A stretch of 36,439 bases of DNA. Origin: Bacteroidales bacterium. Its GTDB lineage: Bacteria > Bacteroidota > Bacteroidia > Bacteroidales > UBA10428. The notes beneath the pieces are model-generated. The model was not told where the DNA came from, ran no database searches, and was given only the letters and a program-made list of their open reading frames with translations. Positions 17,017 to 24,945 of the stretch are shown in pieces. The position numbers were made by a program, and so were the translations under genes. The stretch is from contig JAFGPL010000072.1 of assembly GCA_016936215.1 (NCBI GenBank), positions 1-36,439 of the forward strand, read 5' to 3'. Each line of letters begins with the position of its first letter. The stretch's first letter is position 1.

Positions 17017-17058
17017 TTTTAAACTTTCCAAAAGTTTTGAACTTTTGGAAAGTTAAAC
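17017..17058. repeat. Perfect 15-bp inverted repeat with 3-base loop
   Basis: AACTTTCCAAAAGTT (17022-17036) and AACTTTTGGAAAGTT (17040-17054) are exact reverse complements around TTG, with GTTT/AAAC flanks extending the symmetry to 17017-17058. No T-run follows on either strand, so it looks more like a repeated extragenic palindrome or protein-binding site than a normal terminator. It lies between the converging HhH and T9SS-cargo genes. The rest of 16997-17219 shows nothing else. Confidence 0.65.
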
Positions 17059-17219
17059 AGAGGCAGTTGCCAGACAATTAAGAGGATAATAGAAAATTAC
17101 AATAATATAGCAATTTACGGTCAGTAGTTTGCATTAATATATTTGTTTAAGGCGGCATCCTTGGCCAAACAATGAAATGTTAATAAATAGCCTCGGTCAT
17201 TGAAGGGGGCATCGAAAAA

Positions 17220-18383
17220 CTATTTCTTTATTACTTTTTTCACTTCACCGTTACTGAAAGATACCAAATATATCCCCTTTGGCAGTTTTACAATGTCAAT
17301 ATTGCTGCTGCCATTAACAGTTTCTCTTATCAATACATCGCCTTTCATATCATTAATGGTCACTATACCTTTATAATCCCGGATAAACAGCAATCCTGTT
17401 GAAGGGTTCGGATATATGTTTACCATGTCTTTTGCAACCGGTAAATGAGCAATATTGGTTTTTGCCGGGTAGTATAAGTTAAAAGCCCCGTCAAATTCCC
17501 ATTCAGTCTGACCTTGCTGTTTGTCCCAAAAATATGTCGAAATCCTGCGATGTTCGCTATCATAGCGGTGTTCGTACAAATAATTGTAAACACCATCACT
17601 GCCTTTGTATTCAAATACAAGCAATCCGTTTTCGTCATACACCAACGAATCTGTTGTGGTGTATCCATGTGAGCTTTTGATAATTAGTACGGGCTGGTTT
17701 CCTGTGTTATAACGGTACACATACAGGTAATCCAACAGGGTGTCCGATTCATCCGGCAAATACATGGTAAGAAACAGTGAATCGGAACTGCCTTCAATGT
17801 ATCTTTGTTTTACCTGATTGTTCATAAACATGCTGCCGGCATCAGCATCCCGGGCATATGTTATTGCCAGGGTATCTATTCCTGTTTCGGAAAAATAGTG
17901 TTTTGTCATAGATTGCTCTGTCCACTTTTTTAAGTCCCCGTCCCATGTATATTTAATAGAAAGGGTATCTCCTATTGAGCTTTCGTAAGTATACATGTAT
18001 TCGTTTATTTCTCCGGAACTGCCTCCCAGAATGGGTTCAAATTTCATTTCAGACAGATTTTCATCAAGATAATACTCGATCTTCAGTTCGTTTATCCATT
18101 GGTTATTTTCAGGATATTTGCGAATGCATGTAATTGTATGGCCTGTATATTCATTTACAAAAGAATAGGTAGCTTCAAGTTCGAGTGAATCTGAGTAGAA
18201 TAACATTGAATCGGGATAATTAATAAAATAGTTTAGTGATGAACCTTTTAATGGCGGACTTTTTTGTGTTGCTGATGATTTTAATATTTGTGCATTTATG
18301 ATTTTAAGGTTTTGCAAAGTATTTTGTGCACGGCTGCCAATAAATATTCCTGATAACAGGATAGTTGTAAATAAGACTTTCAT
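17220..18383 (-). CDS. Secreted protein with type IX secretion sorting domain
   Basis: This 387-residue protein starts at the ATG at 18383, which gives the signal peptide KVLFTTILLSGIFIGSRAQ. The frame is open 24 codons further, but those lack a signal. The body consists of short beta-rich repeats with Tyr/Asp patterns (YTYESSIGDTLSIKYTWDGD, LYVYRYNTGNQPVLII), resembling YD/RHS-like hairpin repeats. The C-terminal 75 residues are a type A T9SS sorting domain: VNIYPNPSTGLLFI, then GIVTINDMKGDVLI and LPKGIYLVSFSNGEVKKVIK. It should be exported by Sec, carried across the outer membrane by T9SS and anchored or released. The lipoprotein gene 17 bases upstream is on the same strand. Confidence 0.85.
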   Translation of the reverse strand: MKVLFTTILLSGIFIGSRAQNTLQNLKIINAQILKSSATQKSPPLKGSSLNYFINYPDSMLFYSDSLELEATYSFVNEYTGHTITCIRKYPENNQWINELKIEYYLDENLSEMKFEPILGGSSGEINEYMYTYESSIGDTLSIKYTWDGDLKKWTEQSMTKHYFSETGIDTLAITYARDADAGSMFMNNQVKQRYIEGSSDSLFLTMYLPDESDTLLDYLYVYRYNTGNQPVLIIKSSHGYTTTDSLVYDENGLLVFEYKGSDGVYNYLYEHRYDSEHRRISTYFWDKQQGQTEWEFDGAFNLYYPAKTNIAHLPVAKDMVNIYPNPSTGLLFIRDYKGIVTINDMKGDVLIRETVNGSSNIDIVKLPKGIYLVSFSNGEVKKVIKK

Positions 18384-18399
18384 GGTTTTTGTTTTCTGG

Positions 18400-19113
18400 T
18401 TAAATATTATTGATGTTTGCAATGGTGGAATCTGTTTTCCATATATTGTTTTCAAGTTTTCTTAGAGTTTTTTTTATTTGCGAATCGTTAATCATTCCCG
18501 ATTCCTCCTCGCGAATGAGGATTAGTGAATCATCACAAAAAAAATAGGTAGAAGTTGAATAGTCATAAGCGCTCATATGCCATCCTGTTGAGATGGTATT
18601 CTTTTTTTTATCTATGTCCCATACTGGCATCTCTGAAAAAAACTGATGGAATATGAACGTATCTCCTTTATTTATCCATGTATCATAAGTAACATTATGG
18701 CCAAGACAGCAACTTGCTTCACCCGGAAACCTGAGATCAATAAACCCGTCGAAATTGATATCAATCAGTTCAAAGCCCGACACATTGTTTTGAGTGTTGA
18801 AATCAAGCCTGATAATTGTGTCCCTGATGCCATCAAGCCCATAACACGAAGCGCAGTTGCGATACGATGTATTTATTGCTTCAAGCAATTGTAAAGGTAT
18901 TTTAAGGTTGTTTGACTGCTGGAGGGATAAATCTGCCTGTACTTCATGATCCCCGAAATGTTGAAACTTTAGCAATACAACATTCTTTTCCTTAGCTGTA
19001 ACATCAATACTATCAGGTTGTATGGTTGTTTTTGATAGCGTTTTTCTGCCTGTTTTATCGGTGCATGCTAATAAAAGTGAAATAATTATTAAGAATGACA
19101 GATATTTTGGCAT
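18400..19113 (-). CDS. Lipoprotein, possibly XAC2610-like
   Basis: This 237-residue lipoprotein has lipobox LLAC (Cys 17). A central region contains GFELIDINFDGFIDLRF, whose DINFDGFID portion fits a calcium-binding Dx[DN]xDG loop as found in XAC2610-like and FG-GAP proteins. Cysteines are unusually frequent for an exported protein of this group: the NCASC pair and the adjacent EASCCLG pair lie either side of the loop, so disulfides are plausible. It lies between the PLP decarboxylase (31 bases upstream) and the T9SS cargo gene (17 bases downstream) on the same strand. An operon is possible, but the functional link is not clear. Confidence 0.65.
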   Translation of the reverse strand: MPKYLSFLIIISLLLACTDKTGRKTLSKTTIQPDSIDVTAKEKNVVLLKFQHFGDHEVQADLSLQQSNNLKIPLQLLEAINTSYRNCASCYGLDGIRDTIIRLDFNTQNNVSGFELIDINFDGFIDLRFPGEASCCLGHNVTYDTWINKGDTFIFHQFFSEMPVWDIDKKKNTISTGWHMSAYDYSTSTYFFCDDSLILIREEESGMINDSQIKKTLRKLENNIWKTDSTIANINNI

Positions 19114-19144
19114 AGTTCCTTTTTATTATATGGCGAATAATTTT

Positions 19145-20566
19145 TTATTGAGCAATTCCCCCTGCCAATTCCATGATCAGTTTCAGGGCTTCTTCAACAT
19201 GCTTTAACTGCACGTTGGTCTGGCCTGCCTGGAGCCTTAATGTAAATTTTCCTTTAAGCCTTGTATGCGAGAGGTATATTTTGCCGGAACTGTTTATTTG
19301 CTGCAGGAGTTTTTCATTTATTGCATTGAGTTCATCATCGCTCATAGATTTATCGGGGACATAACGAAAACACACCAATGCAAATTTTACAGGGGCCATC
19401 AATTCGAACTTACCGGTTTTCTGAACCTCACCGGCAAAGAAATTAGCATAACTGATGTGGTTCCTGAGCATCTGCTGCAGGTTTTCCACTCCGAAACATC
19501 TTAATACAAACCATAACTTGAGTGCACGAAACCGCCTGCCAAGCTGCACGCCCCAGTCGGAATAGTCATTCACCAATCCATCGGTGCCCGTTTTCAGATA
19601 TTCGGGAAGAATCTGAAAGGTCTTCACCAGTTTATCGTGGTCTTTAACAAAATATGCAGAGCAGTCAAAATTGGTAAACATCCATTTATGGGGATTAAAT
19701 ACGATGCTGTCGGCCATTTCAATACCTTGTATCATCCAGCGGTATTCGGGAAGGATCAAAACATTGCCGGCATAGGCAGCGTCAACATGCAGCCATATGT
19801 TGTACTTTGATGTAATTTCTGCAATTTTTGCAAGCGGATCGACGGCTGTAGAGCTGGTGGTGCCAAGCGCAGCCACAACGCATAGCGGCAAATATCCCTC
19901 TTTTATATCTTTTTGAATGGCCTTGTCAAGTTCTTCGGGTAATAACGCAAACTCATCATCGGTGCCAAGCTTCACAAGGTTTTTACTTCCAATACCGGCA
20001 ATCTTTACCGCTTTTTCAACCGACGAATGTGCCTCGGTAGAGCAATATACCCTGAATTTCTGGTTGACATACCCGTTTTGGTTTACCTGGAAATTTGTGG
20101 CATTTTCCCTTGCGGATAATATGGCACAAAGCGTGGAAGAAGAAGCTGAATCTTGTATCACGCCCTGGAATGATGCTGGCAATCCGGTCATTTGTTTTAA
20201 CCAGTTCATCATGGCCTCTTCAAGTTCTGCGGCGGCCGGGGAAGTCTCCCACTTCATGCATTGCGCGCCCAAAGCAGCAGTAAGCATTTCACCCAGGATT
20301 GAAGGGAAACTTGTGTTGGCAGGAAAATAAGCAAAAAAACCGGGATGCTGCCAGTGGGTAATCCCTGGCATAATGATTTTGCGGAAATCCTTCATCAATT
20401 CATCAAACTCTTCACTTTTCAACGGCGGACCTGCCGGAAGTTGATTGTAGATTTCTTTTGGTTTAACACGCGATTTTACCGGGTAGTCCCCTATGTTTTC
20501 GTAATAACCGGCAATCCAGTCTATCAGTTCATAAGCGTTTTTTTTAAACTCCGAAATGTTTGTCAT
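19145..20566 (-). CDS. PLP-dependent group II decarboxylase (aromatic-L-amino-acid decarboxylase type)
   Basis: This 473-residue cytoplasmic enzyme would release CO2 from an aromatic amino acid to give the matching amine. The substrate-pocket block THWQHPGFFAYFPANTSFPS is at 70-89 and ETSPAAAELE at 107-116. The PLP-stacking and Asp signature HVDAAYAG is at 260-267, and the Schiff-base lysine is K294 in NPHKWMF. The catalytic-loop tyrosine is present (EYLKT, Y323), where aromatic aldehyde synthases carry Phe, so decarboxylation is favoured. The GRRFRALKLWFVLRCFG block and the C-terminal KFTLRLQAG region also match animal and plant AADC. Which amino acid is used (Phe, Tyr, Trp or DOPA) cannot be read from the sequence. 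Such enzymes are known from some bacteria. Confidence 0.9.
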   Translation of the reverse strand: MTNISEFKKNAYELIDWIAGYYENIGDYPVKSRVKPKEIYNQLPAGPPLKSEEFDELMKDFRKIIMPGITHWQHPGFFAYFPANTSFPSILGEMLTAALGAQCMKWETSPAAAELEEAMMNWLKQMTGLPASFQGVIQDSASSSTLCAILSARENATNFQVNQNGYVNQKFRVYCSTEAHSSVEKAVKIAGIGSKNLVKLGTDDEFALLPEELDKAIQKDIKEGYLPLCVVAALGTTSSTAVDPLAKIAEITSKYNIWLHVDAAYAGNVLILPEYRWMIQGIEMADSIVFNPHKWMFTNFDCSAYFVKDHDKLVKTFQILPEYLKTGTDGLVNDYSDWGVQLGRRFRALKLWFVLRCFGVENLQQMLRNHISYANFFAGEVQKTGKFELMAPVKFALVCFRYVPDKSMSDDELNAINEKLLQQINSSGKIYLSHTRLKGKFTLRLQAGQTNVQLKHVEEALKLIMELAGGIAQ

Positions 20567-20601
20567 GATGAGATTTTGTCTAAGATTTTTTCATAAAAGT
20601 T

Positions 20602-20609
20602 CAAAAATA
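20602..20609 (-). promoter_or_regulatory. Possible -7 element for PLP decarboxylase
   Basis: Read on the minus strand, the sequence is TATTTTTG, an exact TAnnTTTG match 36 bases before the decarboxylase ATG. The expected upstream TTTG is weak (GTTA at about 19 bases). Pattern evidence only. Confidence 0.35.
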
Positions 20610-20653
20610 ATATAAAATATCCGGCGTTTAACTTTTATTTTGCATTTTGAATT

Positions 20654-20661
20654 TATATTTG
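20654..20661 (+). promoter_or_regulatory. -7 element for the small gene at 20694
   Basis: TATATTTG matches TAnnTTTG exactly and lies 33 bases before the ATG at 20694. Because it sits downstream of the earlier in-frame ATG at 20640, it supports 20694 as the true start. The upstream half is poor (TTTA at 20627-20630, 23-base spacing). Confidence 0.45.
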
Positions 20662-20693
20662 ATACCTTTATTCAAACAGAAACACTTACACGT

Positions 20694-21149
20694 ATGAAGC
20701 TTGAAATTTATGGTTCGCAAAACCTCAATTTCGTTGAATTAAATACAACAGGAAGTAACGACACTTACATAAGGTGTGATCCTGAATCACAATTTCTTGA
20801 CAGCATCGTGTTCAATATTTTTGTACCCTGTTTTGAAAACGCCAACAAACTTTTCGATTTCTTCGGGTCAACCAAATACAACTCCCGCAAGTTAATTCCT
20901 CTGCGTAATGAGTTGATCAGTAATCTTCAGATGTTTGAAAATGTAAAGACAATTGATGATTTTGAGGTAACCGTTTCACGAAAATTTCTCGGAAAAGATT
21001 TTCTGGAGGAACTTGCCAAGGAGGATAAAAACTGGGGAAACGACTGGAAAGGTTACCTGGGTAAGCTGATAGAAATAAACAAAACCCTTATTCAGCTTGC
21101 CGAAAAATGCGCCGACGAAGAACGTATTTTATGGGTGATCGGGTATTAA
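20694..21149 (+). CDS. Conserved-looking small protein of unknown function
   Basis: This 151-residue soluble protein has no signal peptide or membrane segment. The start at 20694 is chosen over 20640 because MKLEIYGSQNLNFVELN is a normal N-terminus and a promoter element lies between the two. The sequence is acidic and mixed alpha/beta, with KLFDFFGSTKYNSRK and a helical C-terminal half (DFLEELAKEDKNWGNDWKGY). I do not recognise a family. Its last 21 bases overlap the 3' end of the converging aat gene. Confidence 0.65.
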   Translation: MKLEIYGSQNLNFVELNTTGSNDTYIRCDPESQFLDSIVFNIFVPCFENANKLFDFFGSTKYNSRKLIPLRNELISNLQMFENVKTIDDFEVTVSRKFLGKDFLEELAKEDKNWGNDWKGYLGKLIEINKTLIQLAEKCADEERILWVIGY

Positions 21150-21815
21150 GCTGTTGTGCCATATTCCTTCAATTCCTTTCAGGTTAACAGCTTTCTCCAG
21201 AATTTTTAAAAATTGTGCACGTGTAATTTCGCATGCCCCGAGACTTTTGAGGTGCCGGGTAGATTGCTGCACGTCAATTATAAGGTAGTCGTTATTTTTC
21301 AGGACCTTTACAAGATAATAGAGTGCCACCTTAGAGGCGTCGGAGACCAGGCGGAACATAGATTCGCCGAAAAATGCCTTACCAATGGAAACGCCATACA
21401 AACCTCCTGCAAGCGATCCGTTATAATAAGTTTCAACAGAGTGTGCATATCCTGCTTTATGCAGGTTGATATATGCCTGTTTCATATCTTCTGTGATCCA
21501 CGTCCCTTGTTGACCTTTGCGTTCCAATGTTGCACAATAATTGATTACTTTTTCAAAATTTGCATCAAGCTTAACTTCAAACACCTTTTTCCTTATTTTC
21601 TGCCCCAGGCTGGAAGATACTTTTAATTTACCTGGAAATAACACCATCCTCGGGTCGGGCGACCACCAAAGGATGGGCGAATCATCATTATACCAGGGGA
21701 ATATCCCCTGAGAATAGGCTGCGAGTAATGTATTCACTTCGAGGTTACCCCCGATTGCAAGCAACCCGTCAGGATCGGCAGTGGAGGGGTGCGGGAAGAT
21801 GATATGACCAGGCAT
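21129..21815 (-). CDS. aat: Leucyl/phenylalanyl-tRNA--protein transferase
   Basis: This 228-residue cytoplasmic enzyme transfers Leu or Phe from aminoacyl-tRNA to N-terminal Arg or Lys of proteins, marking them for ClpS/ClpAP degradation under the N-end rule. Family blocks in order: FPHPSTADPDGLLAIGG (7-23), YSQGIFPWYNDDSPILWWSP (34-53) with DPRMVLFP, then GTWITEDMKQAYINLHKAGY, HSVETYYNGSLAGGLYGVSI, GKAFFGESMF and DVQQSTRHLKSLGACEITR. It is full length. Two tRNA-Leu genes lie directly upstream on the same strand, with a terminator between them and aat, so a functional link is suggestive only. Confidence 0.96.
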   Translation of the reverse strand: MPGHIIFPHPSTADPDGLLAIGGNLEVNTLLAAYSQGIFPWYNDDSPILWWSPDPRMVLFPGKLKVSSSLGQKIRKKVFEVKLDANFEKVINYCATLERKGQQGTWITEDMKQAYINLHKAGYAHSVETYYNGSLAGGLYGVSIGKAFFGESMFRLVSDASKVALYYLVKVLKNNDYLIIDVQQSTRHLKSLGACEITRAQFLKILEKAVNLKGIEGIWHNSLIPDHP

Positions 21816-21855
21816 GACAAGGTTGGGTATGTCAGTTAAAAACCACCATAAAACA

Positions 21856-21889
21856 AAAAAGAAGATAAACCTGCATTCATCTTCTTTTT
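21856..21889 (-). terminator. Intrinsic terminator after tRNA-Leu pair
   Basis: On the minus strand, an 11-bp stem (AAAAAGAAGAT with ATCTTCTTTTT) around a 12-base loop is followed by a T-rich run. It lies seven bases after the tRNA-Leu(GAG) 3' end, separating the tRNA transcript from aat. Confidence 0.65.
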
Positions 21890-21895
21890 ATAAAG

Positions 21896-21981
21896 TGCCC
21901 AGGACAAGACTCGAACTTGCACACCCTTTAACAGGCGCCAGCCCCTCAAGCTGGTGTGTCTACCAATTCCACCACCTGGGC
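21896..21981 (-). tRNA. tRNA-Leu (GAG)
   Basis: This is an 86-base type II tRNA. The acceptor GCCCAGG pairs with CCTGGGC, with discriminator A. The anticodon stem CCAGC/GCTGG encloses loop TTGAGGG, giving anticodon GAG. A long variable arm and the GTTCGAGTC T-loop are present. CCA is not encoded. Confidence 0.95.
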
Positions 21982-22091
21982 AGGGTTGTTATTGTGAGTT
22001 GTGAGTTTCGGATTCCAGGTTTCGTGTTAATGGCCTGGTCTTTTATGGTTATAATGTAAAATACCCAATCTGTAACTCTCAACTCTTCCAG

Positions 22092-22175
22092 TGCCCAGAA
22101 CAGGACTCGAACCTGCACAACCTTGCGATCACTAGTCCCTGAAACTAGCGCGTCTACCAATTCCGCCATCTGGGC
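22092..22175 (-). tRNA. tRNA-Leu (CAG)
   Basis: This is an 84-base type II tRNA. The acceptor GCCCAGA pairs with TCTGGGC. The anticodon stem CTAGT/ACTAG encloses TTCAGGG, giving anticodon CAG. It is probably transcribed with the tRNA-Leu(GAG) 110 bases downstream. CCA is not encoded. Confidence 0.95.
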
Positions 22176-22186
22176 ATTTGGGAGTG

Positions 22187-22216
22187 CAAATATATAAATT
22201 TATTGGCGAATACAAT
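22187..22216 (-). promoter_or_regulatory. Promoter for the tRNA-Leu pair
   Basis: On the minus strand, ATTG and then TATATTTG (22194-22187) are spaced 18 bases apart and end 12 bases before the tRNA-Leu(CAG) 5' end. The -7 box is an exact match to TAnnTTTG; the -33 box is three of four. Confidence 0.5.
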
Positions 22217-22237
22217 AACCTGAATAAAAAAAATATA

Positions 22238-22269
22238 AAAGGCCGGAACACCCTGCCGTTCCGGCCTTT
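22238..22269 (-). terminator. Intrinsic terminator of PKD lipoprotein gene
   Basis: AAAGGCCGGAAC (22238-22249) and GTTCCGGCCTTT (22258-22269) form a perfect 12-bp stem with an 8-base loop. On the minus strand it is followed by a T-rich tract. It lies 40 bases after the stop of the gene at 22309. Confidence 0.85.
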
Positions 22270-22308
22270 CAATTTATTACACATAACACAAACCCTACTT
22301 AACAAACC

Positions 22309-23025
22309 CTATTTGCTTTCAGTTTTTTCTTTGTATACCCTTTCTAATTTAACAATTTTAAATTTGCTTATTTCCCTTCCTTCTTGTTTGCTTTTACTCT
22401 CAATATAATCCACATAAGCAATAAAGGTGTTGATCATATTGGGTTCTAACGGAAGAGTTCTTATAAAATCTTCATCATCCTCTGCCAATGCATAGTTATT
22501 ATAGTAATCATGCCAAACATCCACCCAGTATGAAACCGGGTTTAAACCGGTAAAAGTAGCGATTCCCTGGCTGTTTGTAAAGGCTTCAAGAACTTCACCA
22601 TCACCATTTTCTATAGGATTTGTCATATGGTCCCAGTCATACAGGCTTGGGTAGAGGATTATGCTTGCATCTTCGACAGGATACTCATTATAATATTCAA
22701 GTACAGTAATTTCAAGGGTCGTTTGTCTTAATACTTCAATGGTTATGGAACTATAATCCGTGTGTCCGTTGTGGCCTATTACCGTAAGTGTAACAGTATA
22801 AATACCCGGATGACTGTAATGATGAGAGGGGTTTGCCAGGGTGGAATAACTCCCGTCTCCGAATGACCATTCTACATTGTCATAATAATTGGAGTTGTTA
22901 TTAAAATGTATTATCTGGTAGGTTTCCACGAGTACATCCGATGCATAAAAATCAGCGTATGGATACTTAACACAACTGCTCACGAGCAGGGTGATCAGGA
23001 TTGTTATGGGTATTAACTTTTTCAT
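22309..23025 (-). CDS. PKD-domain lipoprotein
   Basis: This 238-residue lipoprotein has signal peptide KKLIPITILITLLVSSC (Cys 18). A single PKD domain spans about 28-100, shown by VEWSFGDGSYSTLANPSHHY followed by SHPGIYTVTLTVIGHNG. A second beta-sandwich follows (LEITVLEYYNEYPVEDASII, then GIATFTGLNPVSYWVDVWHD), resembling a carboxypeptidase-regulatory or prealbumin-like fold. A lysine-rich tail ends the protein. PKD domains usually mediate surface protein or carbohydrate contacts. It stands alone with its own terminator; the partner is unknown. Confidence 0.82.
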   Translation of the reverse strand: MKKLIPITILITLLVSSCVKYPYADFYASDVLVETYQIIHFNNNSNYYDNVEWSFGDGSYSTLANPSHHYSHPGIYTVTLTVIGHNGHTDYSSITIEVLRQTTLEITVLEYYNEYPVEDASIILYPSLYDWDHMTNPIENGDGEVLEAFTNSQGIATFTGLNPVSYWVDVWHDYYNNYALAEDDEDFIRTLPLEPNMINTFIAYVDYIESKSKQEGREISKFKIVKLERVYKEKTESK

Positions 23026-23239
23026 GGCTGTATGTTTTTTATTGTTTAATCCAAATATTGTGCCAAAATGGAAATTCTTTGATCCTTCTATCGTAAAGAA
23101 TAATAAATCAATTATATATACTTCCTATTAGGCATAAATTCCCTGTTCAGTTTTATACTTTGTACTGTTATTCGGTATTTTACATTTTTTAAACGTATCA
23201 TTTACCGTTTTTGTTAACAAAGGTGATGAATATTATTGG

Positions 23240-23271
23240 TTTAAAATTATTATAATATATTCGTACCTTTA
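23240..23271 (+). promoter_or_regulatory. Probable promoter for larE
   Basis: TTTA at 23240-23243 and TACCTTTA at 23264-23271 are 20 bases apart. The -7 box agrees with TAnnTTTG except for the last base. It ends 24 bases before the larE ATG. The remaining part of 23026-23263 is AT-rich and shows nothing else. Confidence 0.4.
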
Positions 23272-23295
23272 TATCCTTAATTTAAAGTTTTAGAT

Positions 23296-24141
23296 ATGGA
23301 TTTACATGAAAAATATTTCAGGCTTCAGGAAATACTCAGGCAGATGGGGCAGATTGTGGTAGCTTATTCCGGAGGTGTTGACAGCGCCTTTCTTTTAAAA
23401 GTAGCCACTGACACATTGGGTTCAAACGCACTGGGTATATTGGCAATATCTCCCACTTATCCCTCAAGGGAATATGAGAAAGCCAAAAACCTGGCACATA
23501 AAATGGGTGCAAGATTACAAATAATTCAAACCCATGAAATGGACAAAGAGGAGTTTATAAAAAATCCGGTAAACCGTTGTTATTTCTGCAAAAGTGAACT
23601 ATTCGACTGCATTCTTGAATTAGCCGGTCCGGACAGATATACCAACCTGGCCGACGGCTCGAATATGGATGACCTCGACGATCACCGTCCCGGTCGAAAA
23701 GCGCTTAAAGAAAGGGGGGTGCGAAGTCCGTTGCAGGAAGCAGGCCTCACCAAAGCAGAAATCAGGGAGTTGTCGAAACAGTTGGGATTAACAACTTGGG
23801 ACAAGGAAGCCCTGGCATGCCTTTCTTCAAGGTTTCCTTACGGCGAACGTATTAACCTGAAAAATTTAAAAATGGTAGACAATATTGAAAATTATCTCAG
23901 GGACCTGGGATTTACAAATATAAGGGCACGGCATCAAAATAAAACATTGAAAATTGAAGTTGACGAGACTGAAATAAAACGCTTTTTCTCAGACGATTTG
24001 AGAAAGAAGATCATAAGAAAGGCAAAGGAAACAGGGTACAGGTATGTTACCATTGACCTTGAAGGATACAGGCAAGGCAGCCTGAACAAAGTTTTGGAGA
24101 ATTCTCCAGACCCCGGCCAGATTACAATGCGCGGTGCCTGA
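23296..24141 (+). CDS. larE: ATP-dependent sulfur transferase LarE, three-cysteine type
   Basis: This 281-residue PP-loop enzyme supplies sulfur to the pyridinium biscarboxylate precursor of the nickel-pincer cofactor of lactate racemase. The PP-loop is VVAYSGGVDSAFLLK (21-35). The DGSNMDDLDDHRPGRKAL block (120-137) and LLxE-type RSPLQEAGLTKAEIREL (143-159) are family-typical. Cysteines lie at 95 and 98 (NRCYFCKSEL) and 175 (ALACLSSRFPYG). In Lactobacillus LarE only the last is present and is sacrificed; forms with all three bind an iron-sulfur cluster and can turn over. This one is therefore predicted to be cluster-dependent. No larA, larB or larC lies in the window. Its 3' end overlaps the converging RNA methyltransferase gene by 20 bases. 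Confidence 0.9.
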   Translation: MDLHEKYFRLQEILRQMGQIVVAYSGGVDSAFLLKVATDTLGSNALGILAISPTYPSREYEKAKNLAHKMGARLQIIQTHEMDKEEFIKNPVNRCYFCKSELFDCILELAGPDRYTNLADGSNMDDLDDHRPGRKALKERGVRSPLQEAGLTKAEIRELSKQLGLTTWDKEALACLSSRFPYGERINLKNLKMVDNIENYLRDLGFTNIRARHQNKTLKIEVDETEIKRFFSDDLRKKIIRKAKETGYRYVTIDLEGYRQGSLNKVLENSPDPGQITMRGA

Positions 24142-24895
24142 ACTCAGAACAGACAATGGCGGCAGCGGCTGCAACATTTAAAGATTCAACAGTCTCTGTT
24201 CTTCTTCCAAATGAAGGAATGCACAACTTAGTTTTTATATAAGGCAGAATGAAATTGCTTATTCCTTTCGACTCATTTCCCAATACGATAGCCCCTTGTT
24301 TTGCAAGCACGGTTTCATAGATGCTGTCGCCCTCAGGAAAAGTACCGTAAATCTTATAATTCTGAATTTCCAACATGTTTCTAAGCAAAATCCCCAAATC
24401 AGCATAATGAACCTTTACGCGTGTAATAGCCCCCATAGATGCCTGTACCACTTTGGGATTGTAACAGTCGGCACAATCGGGCGAACACACAATATGCCTT
24501 ATCCCAAACCAATCTGCTATGCGTATAATATTTCCAAGGTTTCCGGGGTCCTGCACCGTATCAAGTACCAGGGATATTTCCATTGCAAGCTCCTCTATGT
24601 TCAGAACATGCTGCTCTATGTGCAATACGGCTATAACTTCAGGAACTGTTTTGAAAGAACTTATTTTTTTTATCTCAGCCATTTCTGACTCAACGATAAA
24701 TGTTTTCGGAGGAATGCCGGCACTGTTTTTTTTCAGCCAGCCTGAAGTGGCGTAAATCTGTTTTACCAGATCAGGATTATTTTTCAATGTATCAAGCACT
24801 ATTTTGGGTCCTTCGGCAACATAGCAATTATTTATTTGCCTGTATTTCTTTTCTTTAAGGGAACTGATAAATTTTATTTTTTCTTTTCCTATCAA
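24122..24895 (-). CDS. SpoU/TrmH-family RNA 2'-O-methyltransferase
   Basis: This 257-residue enzyme should methylate ribose 2'-OH in rRNA or tRNA using SAM. An N-terminal substrate-binding part (NNCYVAEGPKIVLDTLKNN) precedes the knotted SPOUT domain: motif 1 VLDTVQDPGNLGNIIRIADW (about 109-128), motif 2 GAIVLGNESKGIS (about 205-217) and motif 3 CIPSFGRRTETVESLNVAAA (about 228-247). Length and motifs fit RlmB/TrmH relatives; the exact target is not readable. No ATG is available: the best start is TTG at 24895-24893, with an in-frame stop about 50 bases upstream. Confidence 0.9.
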   Translation of the reverse strand: MIGKEKIKFISSLKEKKYRQINNCYVAEGPKIVLDTLKNNPDLVKQIYATSGWLKKNSAGIPPKTFIVESEMAEIKKISSFKTVPEVIAVLHIEQHVLNIEELAMEISLVLDTVQDPGNLGNIIRIADWFGIRHIVCSPDCADCYNPKVVQASMGAITRVKVHYADLGILLRNMLEIQNYKIYGTFPEGDSIYETVLAKQGAIVLGNESKGISNFILPYIKTKLCIPSFGRRTETVESLNVAAAAAIVCSEFRHRAL

Positions 24896-24945
24896 TTTGT
24901 TCCTGGTTTGGCCTTTTTTTTGAGGGCTATGGTTAATTACTATTC

